NCBI GenBank assembly: GCA_039820405.1
Contig: JBCBQC010000010.1
Location: 35,697-99,696 of the forward strand
Direction: 5' to 3'
Source of the DNA: CALLVY01 sp937899855
GTDB lineage: Bacteria > Bacteroidota > Bacteroidia > Chitinophagales > Saprospiraceae
DNA length: 64,000 nt
Below, piece by piece: positions 25,298 through 33,326 of this stretch (the first letter of the stretch is position 1; every line of letters starts with the position of its first letter). Under the pieces are notes generated by a model. That model searched no databases and was not told the origin of the DNA. It saw only the letters and a program-made list of their open reading frames with translations. The translations under genes were made by a program, and so were the position numbers.

Positions 25298-27715
25298 ATG
25301 AAACAGCTGATACCCCTGATGGTCTTCTTCACCGTAGGCACCATGCTAAGTGCCCAACGTACGGATTCGTGTACCTACGAGCTACAGGGAATAATCCTGG
25401 ATGCCGACACCAAAGAGGCCATACCTTACGTCCAGGTCATTGTGAAAGAGACCCAACGCTTTACCCTAACCGATCTGGATGGGAAATTTTACCTCGAAGA
25501 TTTGTGTGACGAATCGAACACGATCCTCATCTCCTGCCTGGGTTATTGTGACACCACCTGTCAGCATTTTTACGAAGGCAAGGAAAGCCCCTACATTTAC
25601 CTGAAGAAAGAAGTAAGCTCCTTGGAGACAGTAATGATCGTGGCGGCCAAGACCAAGGACGAAGGTACCATATCCATCGCCCAGCAGCGGGTAGATAATG
25701 TACAACTGTCGGCCGACCCCACCCAAACGCTGGCCGCGGCCATCTCGGGGGTCAATGGCGTCACCTTTGCCTCGGCGGGGAACAACGTTCAACTACCGGT
25801 CATCCATGGCTTGTACGGCAATCGCGTGCTGACGCTGAACAATGGGGTCAAACACGGTTTCCAGAATTGGGGTAGCGACCACGCCCCCGAAATTGATATC
25901 TCGTCCGCCAACAGCGTGACGGTCGTAAAGGGCGCCGCCGGTGTCCGCTACGGACCCGAGGCCTTGGGGGGAGCCATTGTGGTAGAAGCGGATCCGCTGT
26001 ACCTCAACGAGCCACTTCGCGCGCGAGTAGGTACTGGTTATCAAACGAATGGCAATGGCTATTTTGCCAATGCAGAAATCGGTCAGGGCTGGCAAAAGTG
26101 GAGTTATCACCTCGGGGCCAACTACACCAAGATTGGAGATCGACGTACCCCCGACTACTCACTAACCAATTCGGGTAAGGAAGAAAAAGGCATCTCGGGT
26201 GGACTGCGCTATCGTTTGGAAAACTTAGATTTTAAGGTCTACTACAGCTACTTGAATCAAAACTTGGCCCTGCTAAGGTCATCGATCGCCAGTAGTGGTA
26301 CCGCCTTCGTCAAGGCCATCAATTCCCCCGAACCGGTCATTATCCGCCCTTTCTCCTATGAGATCAACCCGCCCCGGCAATTTGCCCAGCATCATTTTGG
26401 AAAGGCAGAGGCAAAATGGCGGTACGCGGACGACGCCAGTCTCACGTTGCGGGTAAGCAGCCAACTTAACCAAAGAGAAGAATACGATGTGCGGAGAAAT
26501 GCCGAGCTCCCCATCATTGACCTTGACCTGATCACGAGTGACTATCAGTTGGAGTGGGAACACCCAGAGTGGCTCAATCTGAACGGTTTGATTGGTTTGC
26601 AGGCATTTGTGCAAAACAACGACAACAATCCCGGTACGGGGACGACGCCTTTCATCCCCAATTATAACACCTTTCGCTACAGTGCTTTTGTTATCGAAAG
26701 CCTCAAGAGCAATCGGGGGACCTTTGAATTAGGGGTTCGGTTGGACTACGAGACCAATGACGTTCGTGGTCGAAAAACGAATCAGGAGCTTTTCGCGGAC
26801 CGCTTTAATTTTGCAAATCTTACCTCTTCTTTGGGGTACATTCACCGGGTCTCGGACAACACCACCTTTAGGACCAATTTTGGTACCGCCTGGCGGACGC
26901 CCAATATGGCGGAGTTGTACAGTTTTGGGCAGCACGGGTTTCGAACTTCCTTCGGACTGCTTCGTTATTACACCAACGAAGATGGCAACCTCAGAACGGA
27001 TCGGGTAACGCTCATGGAATCCAGCGACGTGACTCCGGAGAAGGGTTTCAAGTGGATCAACGAATGGCAGCTGCGGAAAAACCCCAACACTTACACCTTC
27101 ACCGCCTACGCCAATTATATTGAAGACTTTATCTTTGACCGGCCCCTGGCGGTAGTCGGTACCGTCAGAGGTCCGATGCCGGTGTTTATTTTCGATCAGG
27201 CGGATGCGCTTTTTGCGGGGGCCGATATCTCCTGGCAAAGGAAGTGGTCCAGTACCCTCGATGGAACTTTGGACCTGAGTTATTTATGGTCGAGAAACCT
27301 GAAAAGGGACGAGACCCTGATCAATCAGCCCCCCATGACCGTGGGCTACAAGCTGAATTGGACCACGCCAAATTTTTGGAAGGTCAACACGTCGCAGCTA
27401 TCGCTAGATACCGATTATACGTTCCAACAATTTCAGGCCCCCAGAACCGTCCGACCGGATGAACTGATTGATGGGTCGGTTGTTATCACAACGGAATCCG
27501 AAATTTTTGACTTTAGAGACGCCCCGGATGGTTATTTTCTACTTGATCTGTCTTGGCGACTTGACTTTGGGCCGCTCAATGTAGGGGTGTCCATTCAAAA
27601 TGCTTTCAACGCACGCTATCGCAATTACCTCAATGAGATGCGGTACTTTGCGGATGAGCCAGGAAGAAATATCCTCTTCACAGTTAATTATTCATTTAAT
27701 AATAAATCTACTTAA
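25298..27715 (+). CDS. TonB-dependent receptor, ZnuD-like (metal locus, second copy, operator-controlled)
   Basis: 805 residues. Signal peptide MKQLIPLMVFFTVGTMLSAQ, then a carboxypeptidase-regulatory domain (YELQGIILDADTKEAIPYVQVIV) with an unusual set of Cys (SCTYE, EDLCDE, ISCLGYCDTTC). The plug follows, with AAAISGVNGVTFASAGNNVQLPVIHGLYGNRVLTLNNGVKHGFQNWGSDHAPEID and VTVVKGAAGVRYGPEALGGAI, then a barrel. The NWGSDHAPEID segment corresponds to the ZnuD SDHA motif, so zinc or related metal uptake is inferred. The upstream palindrome shared with the Fur-family gene implies repression when metal is plentiful. A lipoprotein gene begins 1 bp after its stop. Confidence 0.87.
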   Translation: MKQLIPLMVFFTVGTMLSAQRTDSCTYELQGIILDADTKEAIPYVQVIVKETQRFTLTDLDGKFYLEDLCDESNTILISCLGYCDTTCQHFYEGKESPYIYLKKEVSSLETVMIVAAKTKDEGTISIAQQRVDNVQLSADPTQTLAAAISGVNGVTFASAGNNVQLPVIHGLYGNRVLTLNNGVKHGFQNWGSDHAPEIDISSANSVTVVKGAAGVRYGPEALGGAIVVEADPLYLNEPLRARVGTGYQTNGNGYFANAEIGQGWQKWSYHLGANYTKIGDRRTPDYSLTNSGKEEKGISGGLRYRLENLDFKVYYSYLNQNLALLRSSIASSGTAFVKAINSPEPVIIRPFSYEINPPRQFAQHHFGKAEAKWRYADDASLTLRVSSQLNQREEYDVRRNAELPIIDLDLITSDYQLEWEHPEWLNLNGLIGLQAFVQNNDNNPGTGTTPFIPNYNTFRYSAFVIESLKSNRGTFELGVRLDYETNDVRGRKTNQELFADRFNFANLTSSLGYIHRVSDNTTFRTNFGTAWRTPNMAELYSFGQHGFRTSFGLLRYYTNEDGNLRTDRVTLMESSDVTPEKGFKWINEWQLRKNPNTYTFTAYANYIEDFIFDRPLAVVGTVRGPMPVFIFDQADALFAGADISWQRKWSSTLDGTLDLSYLWSRNLKRDETLINQPPMTVGYKLNWTTPNFWKVNTSQLSLDTDYTFQQFQAPRTVRPDELIDGSVVITTESEIFDFRDAPDGYFLLDLSWRLDFGPLNVGVSIQNAFNARYRNYLNEMRYFADEPGRNILFTVNYSFNNKST

Positions 27716-27716
27716 C

Positions 27717-28331
27717 ATGAAAATTATGGACTATCTTAAGTACAGTCTCTACCTCTTGTTCGCGGTAGGGCTCACACTTACCGGATGTGCTGAAGACGAC
27801 GAAGCACCCGAGCCAGAAAACGAATTGGAGGTCATCACCGACGTCAAGCTCATCTTCACCAATGTGAATGATGCAAGCGACGTGGTGGAGGCCAGCGCTC
27901 AAGATCCCGATGGGGAAGGCGTCCAAGACTTGGTAATCTCGGATCAAATCGATCTGGACACCAGCAAGACTTACACCCTGACTTTCGAAATCTTCAACAA
28001 CCTGGAAACCCCCGGTGAAGATATCGGATTGGAAATTGCCGATGAAGACGATGAGCACCAAGTCTTTTTCAGCTTTACCGCGGATGCCTTCTCGGATCCC
28101 ACCGGAAACGGAAACATCGATACGGCTTCCGATGACATCAACTACAACGACGCCGATGGCAATGGAAACGCTCTGGGTCTGTCCACCACCTGGACGACTT
28201 CTTCTACCCCAGTCGACGGTGGTACCTTTACGGCTCGCCTGCAGCACCAGCCGGGCCAAAAGACCGCTACTTCCGGTGCTGATGTGGGAGAAAGCGATTT
28301 CGACCTGGAATTTGTACTGAACATCAAGTAG
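27717..28331 (+). CDS. Acidic lipoprotein co-transcribed with the TonB receptor
   Basis: 204 residues from the ATG at 27717, one base after the receptor stop codon, so the two genes form one operon. The signal MKIMDYLKYSLYLLFAVGLTLTGC ends in lipobox LTGC. The mature protein is very acidic, with Asp-rich stretches (EDDEAPEPENELE, DDINYNDADGNGN) and a beta-rich core closing GTFTARLQHQPGQKTATSGADVGESDFDLEFVLNIK. Similar lipoproteins are commonly found behind TonB receptors in Bacteroidota (recalled, not searched). It probably caps or assists the receptor at the outer membrane, like a SusD-type partner but unrelated in sequence. Confidence 0.75.
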   Translation: MKIMDYLKYSLYLLFAVGLTLTGCAEDDEAPEPENELEVITDVKLIFTNVNDASDVVEASAQDPDGEGVQDLVISDQIDLDTSKTYTLTFEIFNNLETPGEDIGLEIADEDDEHQVFFSFTADAFSDPTGNGNIDTASDDINYNDADGNGNALGLSTTWTTSSTPVDGGTFTARLQHQPGQKTATSGADVGESDFDLEFVLNIK

Positions 28332-28389
28332 TCCAGTAAAGACGCAATTTTGGCCAGTATAATGGTCTAAACAATAGTAGTTACAAATC

Positions 28390-28436
28390 AAACTCCGGCG
28401 GAGGAATTCATTTTCACTCCGGCCGGAGTTTTGTTT
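28390..28436 (+). terminator. Rho-independent terminator of the receptor-lipoprotein operon
   Basis: AAACTCCGGC (28390-28399) pairs with GCCGGAGTTT (28422-28431); the stem can extend through an inner GGAG/CTCC pair. A T-rich run (TTTTGTTTG) follows. It lies about 60 bp after the lipoprotein stop. Confidence 0.75.
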
Positions 28437-28489
28437 GTCTGCACCCCGCAGCTGGAAAAATATGTTCGGCTATTGCTCCGTCGATCACC

Positions 28490-28520
28490 AAAAAAGGGCC
28501 AGTGATCGTCACCAGCCCTT
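28490..28520 (-). terminator. Rho-independent terminator of the SDR gene
   Basis: Read on the minus strand, AAGGGC-n2-GTGA pairs with TCAC-n2-GCCCTT around a CGA loop and is followed by TTTTTT. It lies 26 bp beyond the stop of the SDR gene, facing the terminator of the plus-strand operon. Confidence 0.7.
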
Positions 28521-28545
28521 GCTCACAGCTATCTTTTGAATGGAC

Positions 28546-29361
28546 CTAGAGTCCCAAAGTTGTCCTGATCATTCCGAAAAACGCCTCGTCCGTCATCCCC
28601 GACCGAGCGGTGACCATTTGCTCCGCATCCGTACCGACCAGATAGCGCATCCGCTCACTGGCATCCGTCGCGGCGGTATAGATGACATCCGCCACCAAAC
28701 TGGCGGGCGCCGCATTGGCCGTCAAATCCTGCATGCTGCTAAGTAGCGTCCCCACCAGGGGTTGGTATTCGGTGAGTTCTTCTTGGTTTTGGAAATCAAA
28801 AGAGCGACCCCCAAAATCGGTGGCAATGGCGCCGGGCTCCACGATTTTTACCCGGATGCCGAGGTCGGTCAGCTCGTAATGCAGGGCCTCCGAAATGCCC
28901 TCGACCGCAAATTTGGTGCCGTGGTACAGACTCCCCAGGGGGAACGTAACCTTGCCCCCCATCGAAGAGATGTTGATGATGCTACCCGCTTTCCGGGAGC
29001 GGAAATGCGGCAGGAGTGCTCGGGTCACATCGAGCAAACCAATGACGTTGGTGTTGAACTGCTTGACGATATTTTCGCGGGGAAAAGCTTCCAGTGGACC
29101 GTAGGCACCGTAACCCGCATTGTTGACCAGCGCATCAATGCCTCCAAAACGCTCGATTCCTTTTTGTACGGCCTGATCGATCGAAGCCAAGTCGAGAACG
29201 TCCAGTCGCTCGACCACTACCTTATCCAATTGGGAAAGTTCTTGTTCATTTTCCGGCCGCCGCATGGTCGCGATGACGTTCCATCCTTCGGCTTGAAATT
29301 TCAGGGCCGTGGCCTTACCGATTCCACTGCTGGCCCCCGTAATTAAAATGGTTTGACTCAT
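28546..29361 (-). CDS. Classical short-chain dehydrogenase/reductase
   Basis: 271 residues from the ATG at 29361, chosen because MSQTILITGASSGIGKATA is the standard SDR beginning; an upstream in-frame ATG would add 14 unlike residues. TGASSGIG binds NAD(P), NNAGYG follows, then the catalytic Ser (NISSMGG) and YHGTK as YxxxK. R-R-P after the second strand hints at NADP preference. The substrate is unknown; this type (oxidoreductase, SDR family) is often controlled by AraC-type regulators. Three direct repeats lie upstream of it (29424-29486). It appears unrelated to the surrounding metal genes. Confidence 0.9.
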   Translation of the reverse strand: MSQTILITGASSGIGKATALKFQAEGWNVIATMRRPENEQELSQLDKVVVERLDVLDLASIDQAVQKGIERFGGIDALVNNAGYGAYGPLEAFPRENIVKQFNTNVIGLLDVTRALLPHFRSRKAGSIINISSMGGKVTFPLGSLYHGTKFAVEGISEALHYELTDLGIRVKIVEPGAIATDFGGRSFDFQNQEELTEYQPLVGTLLSSMQDLTANAAPASLVADVIYTAATDASERMRYLVGTDAEQMVTARSGMTDEAFFGMIRTTLGL

Positions 29362-29423
29362 TCTTTGGGTATTTACGATTATTTTAATGCCAACAAGATC
29401 CATAAAAAATAATGGACGGGATT

Positions 29424-29486
29424 ACACAAATTGCGGATTGCCGAACACAAATTGCGGAGAGATCGTCTTCCCTCGCCACAAATTGC
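29424..29486. repeat. Three direct repeats of CACAAATTGC upstream of the SDR gene
   Basis: ACACAAATTGCGGA occurs at 29424-29437 and again at 29445-29458, and a third copy, CACAAATTGC, at 29477-29486. The spacings are 21 and about 31 bp, close to two and three helical turns, so all copies face the same side of the DNA. They lie 60-125 bp upstream of the SDR start codon. This looks like a multi-site operator, for example for an AraC-type activator. Confidence 0.6.
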
Positions 29487-29499
29487 CCGTTTGGGCTAC

Positions 29500-29883
29500 T
29501 CAGCAGTCGCTGTGCTCCCGATTGTACAGGTGCAGTACGATCAGGCTGATGGCCGGGAGGTAGATCACTGCGTGGTTGATGTGGATCCAGTGCAAGCCCT
29601 CCCCCACGATCAACAGCGCTAGGAACAACCAGCTGGCGTAGAGCGCCAGGGGCATCCAGTTCAACTGGGTATTTTTGGCCGAGTGGTAAACCGCCAGTAG
29701 AGCGATGGCGAGAAAAATATAATCAATCGCGCTCCACCAACCCGGACTTGCGGCGCAGGAATGGTGGGCTCCGGCCTGAACGATAAATAGGAAGGGCGTA
29801 ATGACGCAATGGACCAGACATAAGGTACTGGAAAGCGCCCCCCAAGTATCGGACTTATAGCCTAGTTTATTTTGTGCGAGCAT
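29500..29883 (-). CDS. MerC domain membrane protein
   Basis: 127 residues with four hydrophobic helices. The MerC signature is near the N-terminus: WGALSSTLCLVHCVITPFLF, with Cys22 and Cys26 in the first helix, and HHSC follows in the loop. The C-terminus (LYNREHSDC) carries another Cys. MerC proteins were first described as inner-membrane mercury transporters, but most chromosomal copies in Bacteroidota lie near Fur-type regulators and are likely involved in zinc or other metals. It is transcribed divergently from the Fur-family gene, with the operator palindrome between them. Confidence 0.85.
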   Translation of the reverse strand: MLAQNKLGYKSDTWGALSSTLCLVHCVITPFLFIVQAGAHHSCAASPGWWSAIDYIFLAIALLAVYHSAKNTQLNWMPLALYASWLFLALLIVGEGLHWIHINHAVIYLPAISLIVLHLYNREHSDC

Positions 29884-29914
29884 AGATCATATGGTTTTTA
29901 TCCTAAAATCCTCG

Positions 29915-29922
29915 CAAAAATA
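29915..29922 (-). promoter_or_regulatory. TAnnTTTG -7 element of the MerC gene
   Basis: On the minus strand the sequence reads TATTTTTG, an exact -7 match. It lies directly beside the long palindrome at 29926-29964 and about 30 bases upstream of the MerC start codon, so the operator would cover the -33 region. Confidence 0.6.
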
Positions 29923-29925
29923 GTA

Positions 29926-29964
29926 AATATTTCTTATTGCAACCTAATTGCAATAAGAAATATT
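29926..29964. promoter_or_regulatory. Perfect 17-bp-arm palindrome: operator copy 2 between MerC and Fur-family genes
   Basis: AATATTTCTTATTGCAA (29926-29942) is followed by CCTAA and then by its exact inverted complement (29948-29964). The inner 23 bp (29934-29956) match the operator at 25109-25131 except at three positions. Its place between two divergent promoters fits autoregulation by the adjacent Fur-family protein. Confidence 0.85.
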
Positions 29965-29991
29965 ACGGTGGAAAGAATCAAGAAGAAATCG

Positions 29992-29999
29992 TAACTTTG
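29992..29999 (+). promoter_or_regulatory. TAnnTTTG -7 element of the Fur-family gene
   Basis: TAACTTTG is an exact match to the Bacteroidota -7 consensus, 20 bases before the ATG at 30020. The transcript would have a leader of about 15 bases. Confidence 0.6.
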
Positions 30000-30019
30000 G
30001 TAAGTAACAAAAATTGATT

Positions 30020-30400
30020 ATGGCGATACAAAGAGTGACAAAATCGGTAAAAGCGATGCAACGCTATTTTGGAGACCGGTCTACCGCCGTGAGTGTAGTT
30101 GATTTGGTGGAGCACTTCAGGGGGGAGATGAATAAGGTGACGGTTTATCGAATCCTGTCGAGGATGGAAGCGGAAGGCATCATTCATTCCTTCAGCGGAA
30201 GCGATGGACTGAAGTGGTACGCCGCATGCAAACAATGCACCAACCATTCCCACTACGACCACCACCCCCACTTTCAGTGTAAAGTATGTGGGATGATAGA
30301 ATGTCTAGAGATTAGCCTTCCGATCCCCAAACTCAAAAACCGTAAGGTCGACACCGAAATCATTTTATTGATCGGAGAATGCGAAACTTGTGCCTCCTAA
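30020..30400 (+). CDS. Fur-family metal-dependent transcriptional regulator, Zur-like
   Basis: 126 residues from the ATG at 30020; a TTG six bases upstream is less likely. The N-terminal winged helix has VSVVDLVEHFRGEMNKVTVYRILSRMEAEGIIHSF, with the recognition helix NKVTVYRIL. The C-terminal part has the HHPHFQCKVCG motif (Cys87, Cys90) and a second pair GECETC (Cys121, Cys124), which form the structural zinc site. An extra pair at Cys70/Cys73 and a His-rich stretch NHSHYDHHPHF could add metal sites. The neighbours (MerC, ZnuD-like receptors, His-rich proteins) favour zinc sensing. Autoregulation is likely through the adjacent palindrome. Confidence 0.88.
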   Translation: MAIQRVTKSVKAMQRYFGDRSTAVSVVDLVEHFRGEMNKVTVYRILSRMEAEGIIHSFSGSDGLKWYAACKQCTNHSHYDHHPHFQCKVCGMIECLEISLPIPKLKNRKVDTEIILLIGECETCAS

Positions 30401-30414
30401 TTTCCCGTGATTAC

Positions 30415-30448
30415 CAAAAAGTCAGCCCAACGGATAACCGTCGGGCTG
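30415..30448 (-). terminator. Terminator of the minus-strand sigma/TonB/DUF1501 operon
   Basis: CAGCCCGACGG and CCGTTGGGCTG (read on the minus strand, 30448-30423) form an 11-bp stem with one mismatch around TTAT and are followed by ACTTTTTGG. It lies about 50 bp beyond the stop of the FN3 protein gene. On the plus strand no T-run follows, so it mainly serves the minus operon. Confidence 0.7.
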
Positions 30449-30495
30449 CGTCAATATTGGTGTTTAACTACTTATGTTGCCAAATCGCAAGGACA

Positions 30496-31845
30496 CTAGA
30501 ACAGGATCAGCTTTTGCGAAAGCTGCTGTCCACTGTCGAGATAACGAAGTTTAACGAAGTACACGCCCGCCGCCAACTCACTCCAATCGTATGCTAAGGT
30601 CTGACTTCCCGCCGCCAGCTGCTGCCGGTCGCGCCACAAGCGGCGCCCCATCAAATCGTGCAACTGCAACAGGACCTCTCCATTCCGGGGCAAGTCAGCC
30701 ACTACATTCACCGCTCCCTGAGCTGGATTGGGATACAACTGAAAAGTAAAATCAAACGCCGCCGGGCTGGGATCGGACGCCACCGTTTCATCCTCCGTGC
30801 TCATAAAGAAGAATTCGGATTCCGAATAGTCCGTCCATCCCCCCGGGCAGCGTACGCTTACCTGAAATTCATAATTCGTATTGTTCTCCAGCTCTTCGAG
30901 CTCGGCAAATATCTCGTCCTCTACTTCGGTGACCACCCAGTCCTCCCCCGAATCAGCCACACGGTAGCGCAGGCGGTACGACTCGGCATCGGGCACCTCG
31001 TTCCAAGTCACCCAGAGTATTTCATCATCGGGGATAAAGAAATTCATGATGAGGGGCAGTCCGCACGTTTCTTGCTCCGCAATCATCGTAAATTCAAAGG
31101 GTTCGCTGTACGCCGACTCCTCTTCTTCGCAGTCGCTCCGTACCTGGAACTCGTAGCTTTCACCGGGGGTCAGATCCTCCAGGAAATATTCCTCCTCCTC
31201 CGCTTCCAGCTCGATCCAGTCGCCGCCGATTGGCCGGTAGCGGACCGTATAACCTTCGGCTTCTTCCGTACCTCGCCACACGAGCAGCGCCTCCCAGCCA
31301 TTGATAATCAGGGCGGCCGTCGCCTCGGGGGCAACACAACCCTCCTCCTCACACGGTGGATCATCGCAGGGAGTAGCAATGGGCTGCCGCATCAAATTAA
31401 ACTTGACCTCCGCCAATCCGTAGCAGCTGGCGTCCCCCCAATTGTCGATGGCCGTAATCAGTACGTAACGGGCTCCCATCCCCCCAAAGTCAAAGCCTTC
31501 AAAACCGCCGTAGCGGGCTTGGCCCGTACCCTGGGGAAAGAGAAAGGCCCCCAGCTCGGTCCAACTTTGCCCATCTTCCGAATAGTCGACCACCACGTTT
31601 TTGAACCCCACTCCCGTAGCGCCCAGTTCGTTGCTGTTCCAGACGTGGGTTTTGGATAAGGGGTAAACCCGCCCCAGGTCGTACCGGATCCAGTGGCCTT
31701 CGCCCCGCAGTGGATTGGGGCTGGCGCTGGCTTGGCAGGATTGCCAAGTGTTTTGCCAGATATTGGGATTGGGATCACTACATTGGGCGGCCAATTGGTG
31801 GATCGAAAAGAGGAGACAAGCGTGGAGTATAATTAGGTATTTCAT
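30496..31845 (-). CDS. Secreted discoidin-like/FN3 protein with T9SS type A sorting tail
   Basis: 449 residues. The signal peptide MKYLIILHACLLFSIHQLAAQ is followed by an F5/8C (discoidin)-like domain (about 25-155: RYDLGRVYPLSKTHVWNSNE, VDYSEDGQSWTELG, ARYVLITAIDNWGD). An acidic Cys-rich linker comes next, then two fibronectin type III domains (about 170-260 and 265-355; both close Y-E-F-Q-V-x-x-x-C). The last ~75 residues are a T9SS sorting domain: FQLYPNPAQGAVNVVADLP, LHDLMGRRLWR and AAGVYFVKLRYLDSGQQLSQKLILF. It should be exported by T9SS and attached to the cell surface, probably binding glycans or proteins. It is the last gene of the minus operon. Confidence 0.87.
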   Translation of the reverse strand: MKYLIILHACLLFSIHQLAAQCSDPNPNIWQNTWQSCQASASPNPLRGEGHWIRYDLGRVYPLSKTHVWNSNELGATGVGFKNVVVDYSEDGQSWTELGAFLFPQGTGQARYGGFEGFDFGGMGARYVLITAIDNWGDASCYGLAEVKFNLMRQPIATPCDDPPCEEEGCVAPEATAALIINGWEALLVWRGTEEAEGYTVRYRPIGGDWIELEAEEEEYFLEDLTPGESYEFQVRSDCEEEESAYSEPFEFTMIAEQETCGLPLIMNFFIPDDEILWVTWNEVPDAESYRLRYRVADSGEDWVVTEVEDEIFAELEELENNTNYEFQVSVRCPGGWTDYSESEFFFMSTEDETVASDPSPAAFDFTFQLYPNPAQGAVNVVADLPRNGEVLLQLHDLMGRRLWRDRQQLAAGSQTLAYDWSELAAGVYFVKLRYLDSGQQLSQKLILF

Positions 31846-31872
31846 TGTTCTTTTTTTACGTGATGACCCGTA

Positions 31873-33282
31873 CTAAACCTGCATAAAGCCAATGGGGGGC
31901 ATGGGACTCGGACTGTAAAAATTGAGTACGTTGGGGAAGATGTCCGTCAGTGAGCCATTGGATACCCCAAACCACTGCGCCAGTTCGGCAAAGTATTCGT
32001 CCGTGGATAGGGTTGGAATCAAAACGCCGTTGCCAACGTCCAAGGGACTGTTGAGGGCCAGGGTGGGATAGGTGCCGTAAATTTGGCCACCATTGACCTG
32101 TCCCCCCATCACCAGGACGTTGCCCCCCCAAGCGTGGTCGGTACCGTTGCCGTTGGACGTGAGGGTCCGGGCAAAATCGGAGATGCTAAAGGTGGTTACC
32201 TGATCCGCCACCCCCAGTTCGTCCATGGCCGCGTTGAATTCGCCCAGGGCCTTGCTCACTACGCCCAGCATGGCATTTTGGTTGTTCAATACCTCATCGT
32301 GATGATCCCAACCCCCAAAGGTGATGAAGAAGGTCTGCCGACTGACTCCCAGCGAACCGCGCGCGGCGATGGTCTTGGCCACCATGTTCAAACTCTGAGA
32401 CAAATTGCTGGGGGAAAAACTGGTGTTGACCGTGGTGCCACCGATGGCCGTGCTAAATTGTTCGTGAGCCTCTTGTGCGTTTTTCACGACGTCGGCGTAG
32501 GTCTTTTGAAACAAGTCGGTATACTGCTGTTCCATCAAGCTGTTGATGGCCGTGGTCCGAATCTGATCAAAGGTGCTGGTTCCATCGTAGCCCTGGATAC
32601 CAACGCTTCCCGTTCCGCTCGGGCGAATGGTGTATTCCGCCGTTTGGTTGCCCGATTGAAAGACATTGCGACCGGACAGCGAGATGTTCATCGAAATATT
32701 CTGATTGGAATTCATGCTTTGCAGAATATCAGCCATCCGTCCTCCCCAGCCGTAGGCCGAGCGGCTCTGAGGCACCGAGGTCTGCCACTGCTGAATCTGA
32801 TCGGCGTGCGAAAATAATCCCAGGGGAAGTCGGGCCGAGCCGTTGAAGAACTGCGTCTTATTGGTGGGCTCCACTAGGGTTCCGACGTTGGTGACAAAGG
32901 CCAAGCGGCCGTTGTTGAAGAGGCCCTGTACCTCGGGCATGGCCGGATGAAGACCGAGCTGGGGTTGATTGCTTCCCGTCGGCTGTAGGGGCAGCAGACT
33001 GTTCGGGGCCAGGGCCAGATTGGAGCGCGTGGTGGCGTAATCGGCGTAGGCGCTGCTCTCCGTGGGGACCAGCATGTTGAAGGAATCGTTTCCCCCCGCT
33101 AGCAAAATACAAACCAGCGCCTTATAGTCGTTGGCGGTATCCGCTTCGGACTCCAGGGCCCGAGCGGCGGCGGCATTGGCCATGCCCAGGTTAAATAAGG
33201 TGGAGAAAAAGGTCGTGGTACCGATGGCGGCACAACTGGCCGTGCCCAAAAACTTACGGCGGTTCATGTGATGATCGCTCAT
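31873..33282 (-). CDS. DUF1501 family protein with Tat signal
   Basis: 469 residues from the ATG at 33282, which gives MSDHHMNRRKFLGTASCAAIGTTTFFSTL, a twin-arginine (RRKF) signal; the longer frame to 33459 lies in the upstream gene. The DUF1501 core is visible: ALVCILLAGGNDSFNMLVP, LGLHPAMPEVQGLFNNGRLAFVTNVGTL, SHADQIQQWQTS and GWGGRMAD. The later part has FFITFGGWDHHD and FSISDFARTLTSNGNGTDHAWGGNVLVMGG. The family belongs to the alkaline-phosphatase/sulfatase-like superfamily, with Asp/His metal ligands, but its reaction is unknown. It is paired with DUF1800, as in many Bacteroidota and Planctomycetes. Exported folded via Tat. Confidence 0.93.
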   Translation of the reverse strand: MSDHHMNRRKFLGTASCAAIGTTTFFSTLFNLGMANAAAARALESEADTANDYKALVCILLAGGNDSFNMLVPTESSAYADYATTRSNLALAPNSLLPLQPTGSNQPQLGLHPAMPEVQGLFNNGRLAFVTNVGTLVEPTNKTQFFNGSARLPLGLFSHADQIQQWQTSVPQSRSAYGWGGRMADILQSMNSNQNISMNISLSGRNVFQSGNQTAEYTIRPSGTGSVGIQGYDGTSTFDQIRTTAINSLMEQQYTDLFQKTYADVVKNAQEAHEQFSTAIGGTTVNTSFSPSNLSQSLNMVAKTIAARGSLGVSRQTFFITFGGWDHHDEVLNNQNAMLGVVSKALGEFNAAMDELGVADQVTTFSISDFARTLTSNGNGTDHAWGGNVLVMGGQVNGGQIYGTYPTLALNSPLDVGNGVLIPTLSTDEYFAELAQWFGVSNGSLTDIFPNVLNFYSPSPMPPIGFMQV

Positions 33283-33326
33283 ACAGATTTCTTTTAGGTT
33301 GATGGAAAAAATAGTTCCCCTCAGTG

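Noticed and set aside
29424..29486. CRISPR-like array
   Set aside because: Only three short repeats of 10-14 bp with spacers of 7-18 bp; this fits operator sites, not CRISPR repeats.
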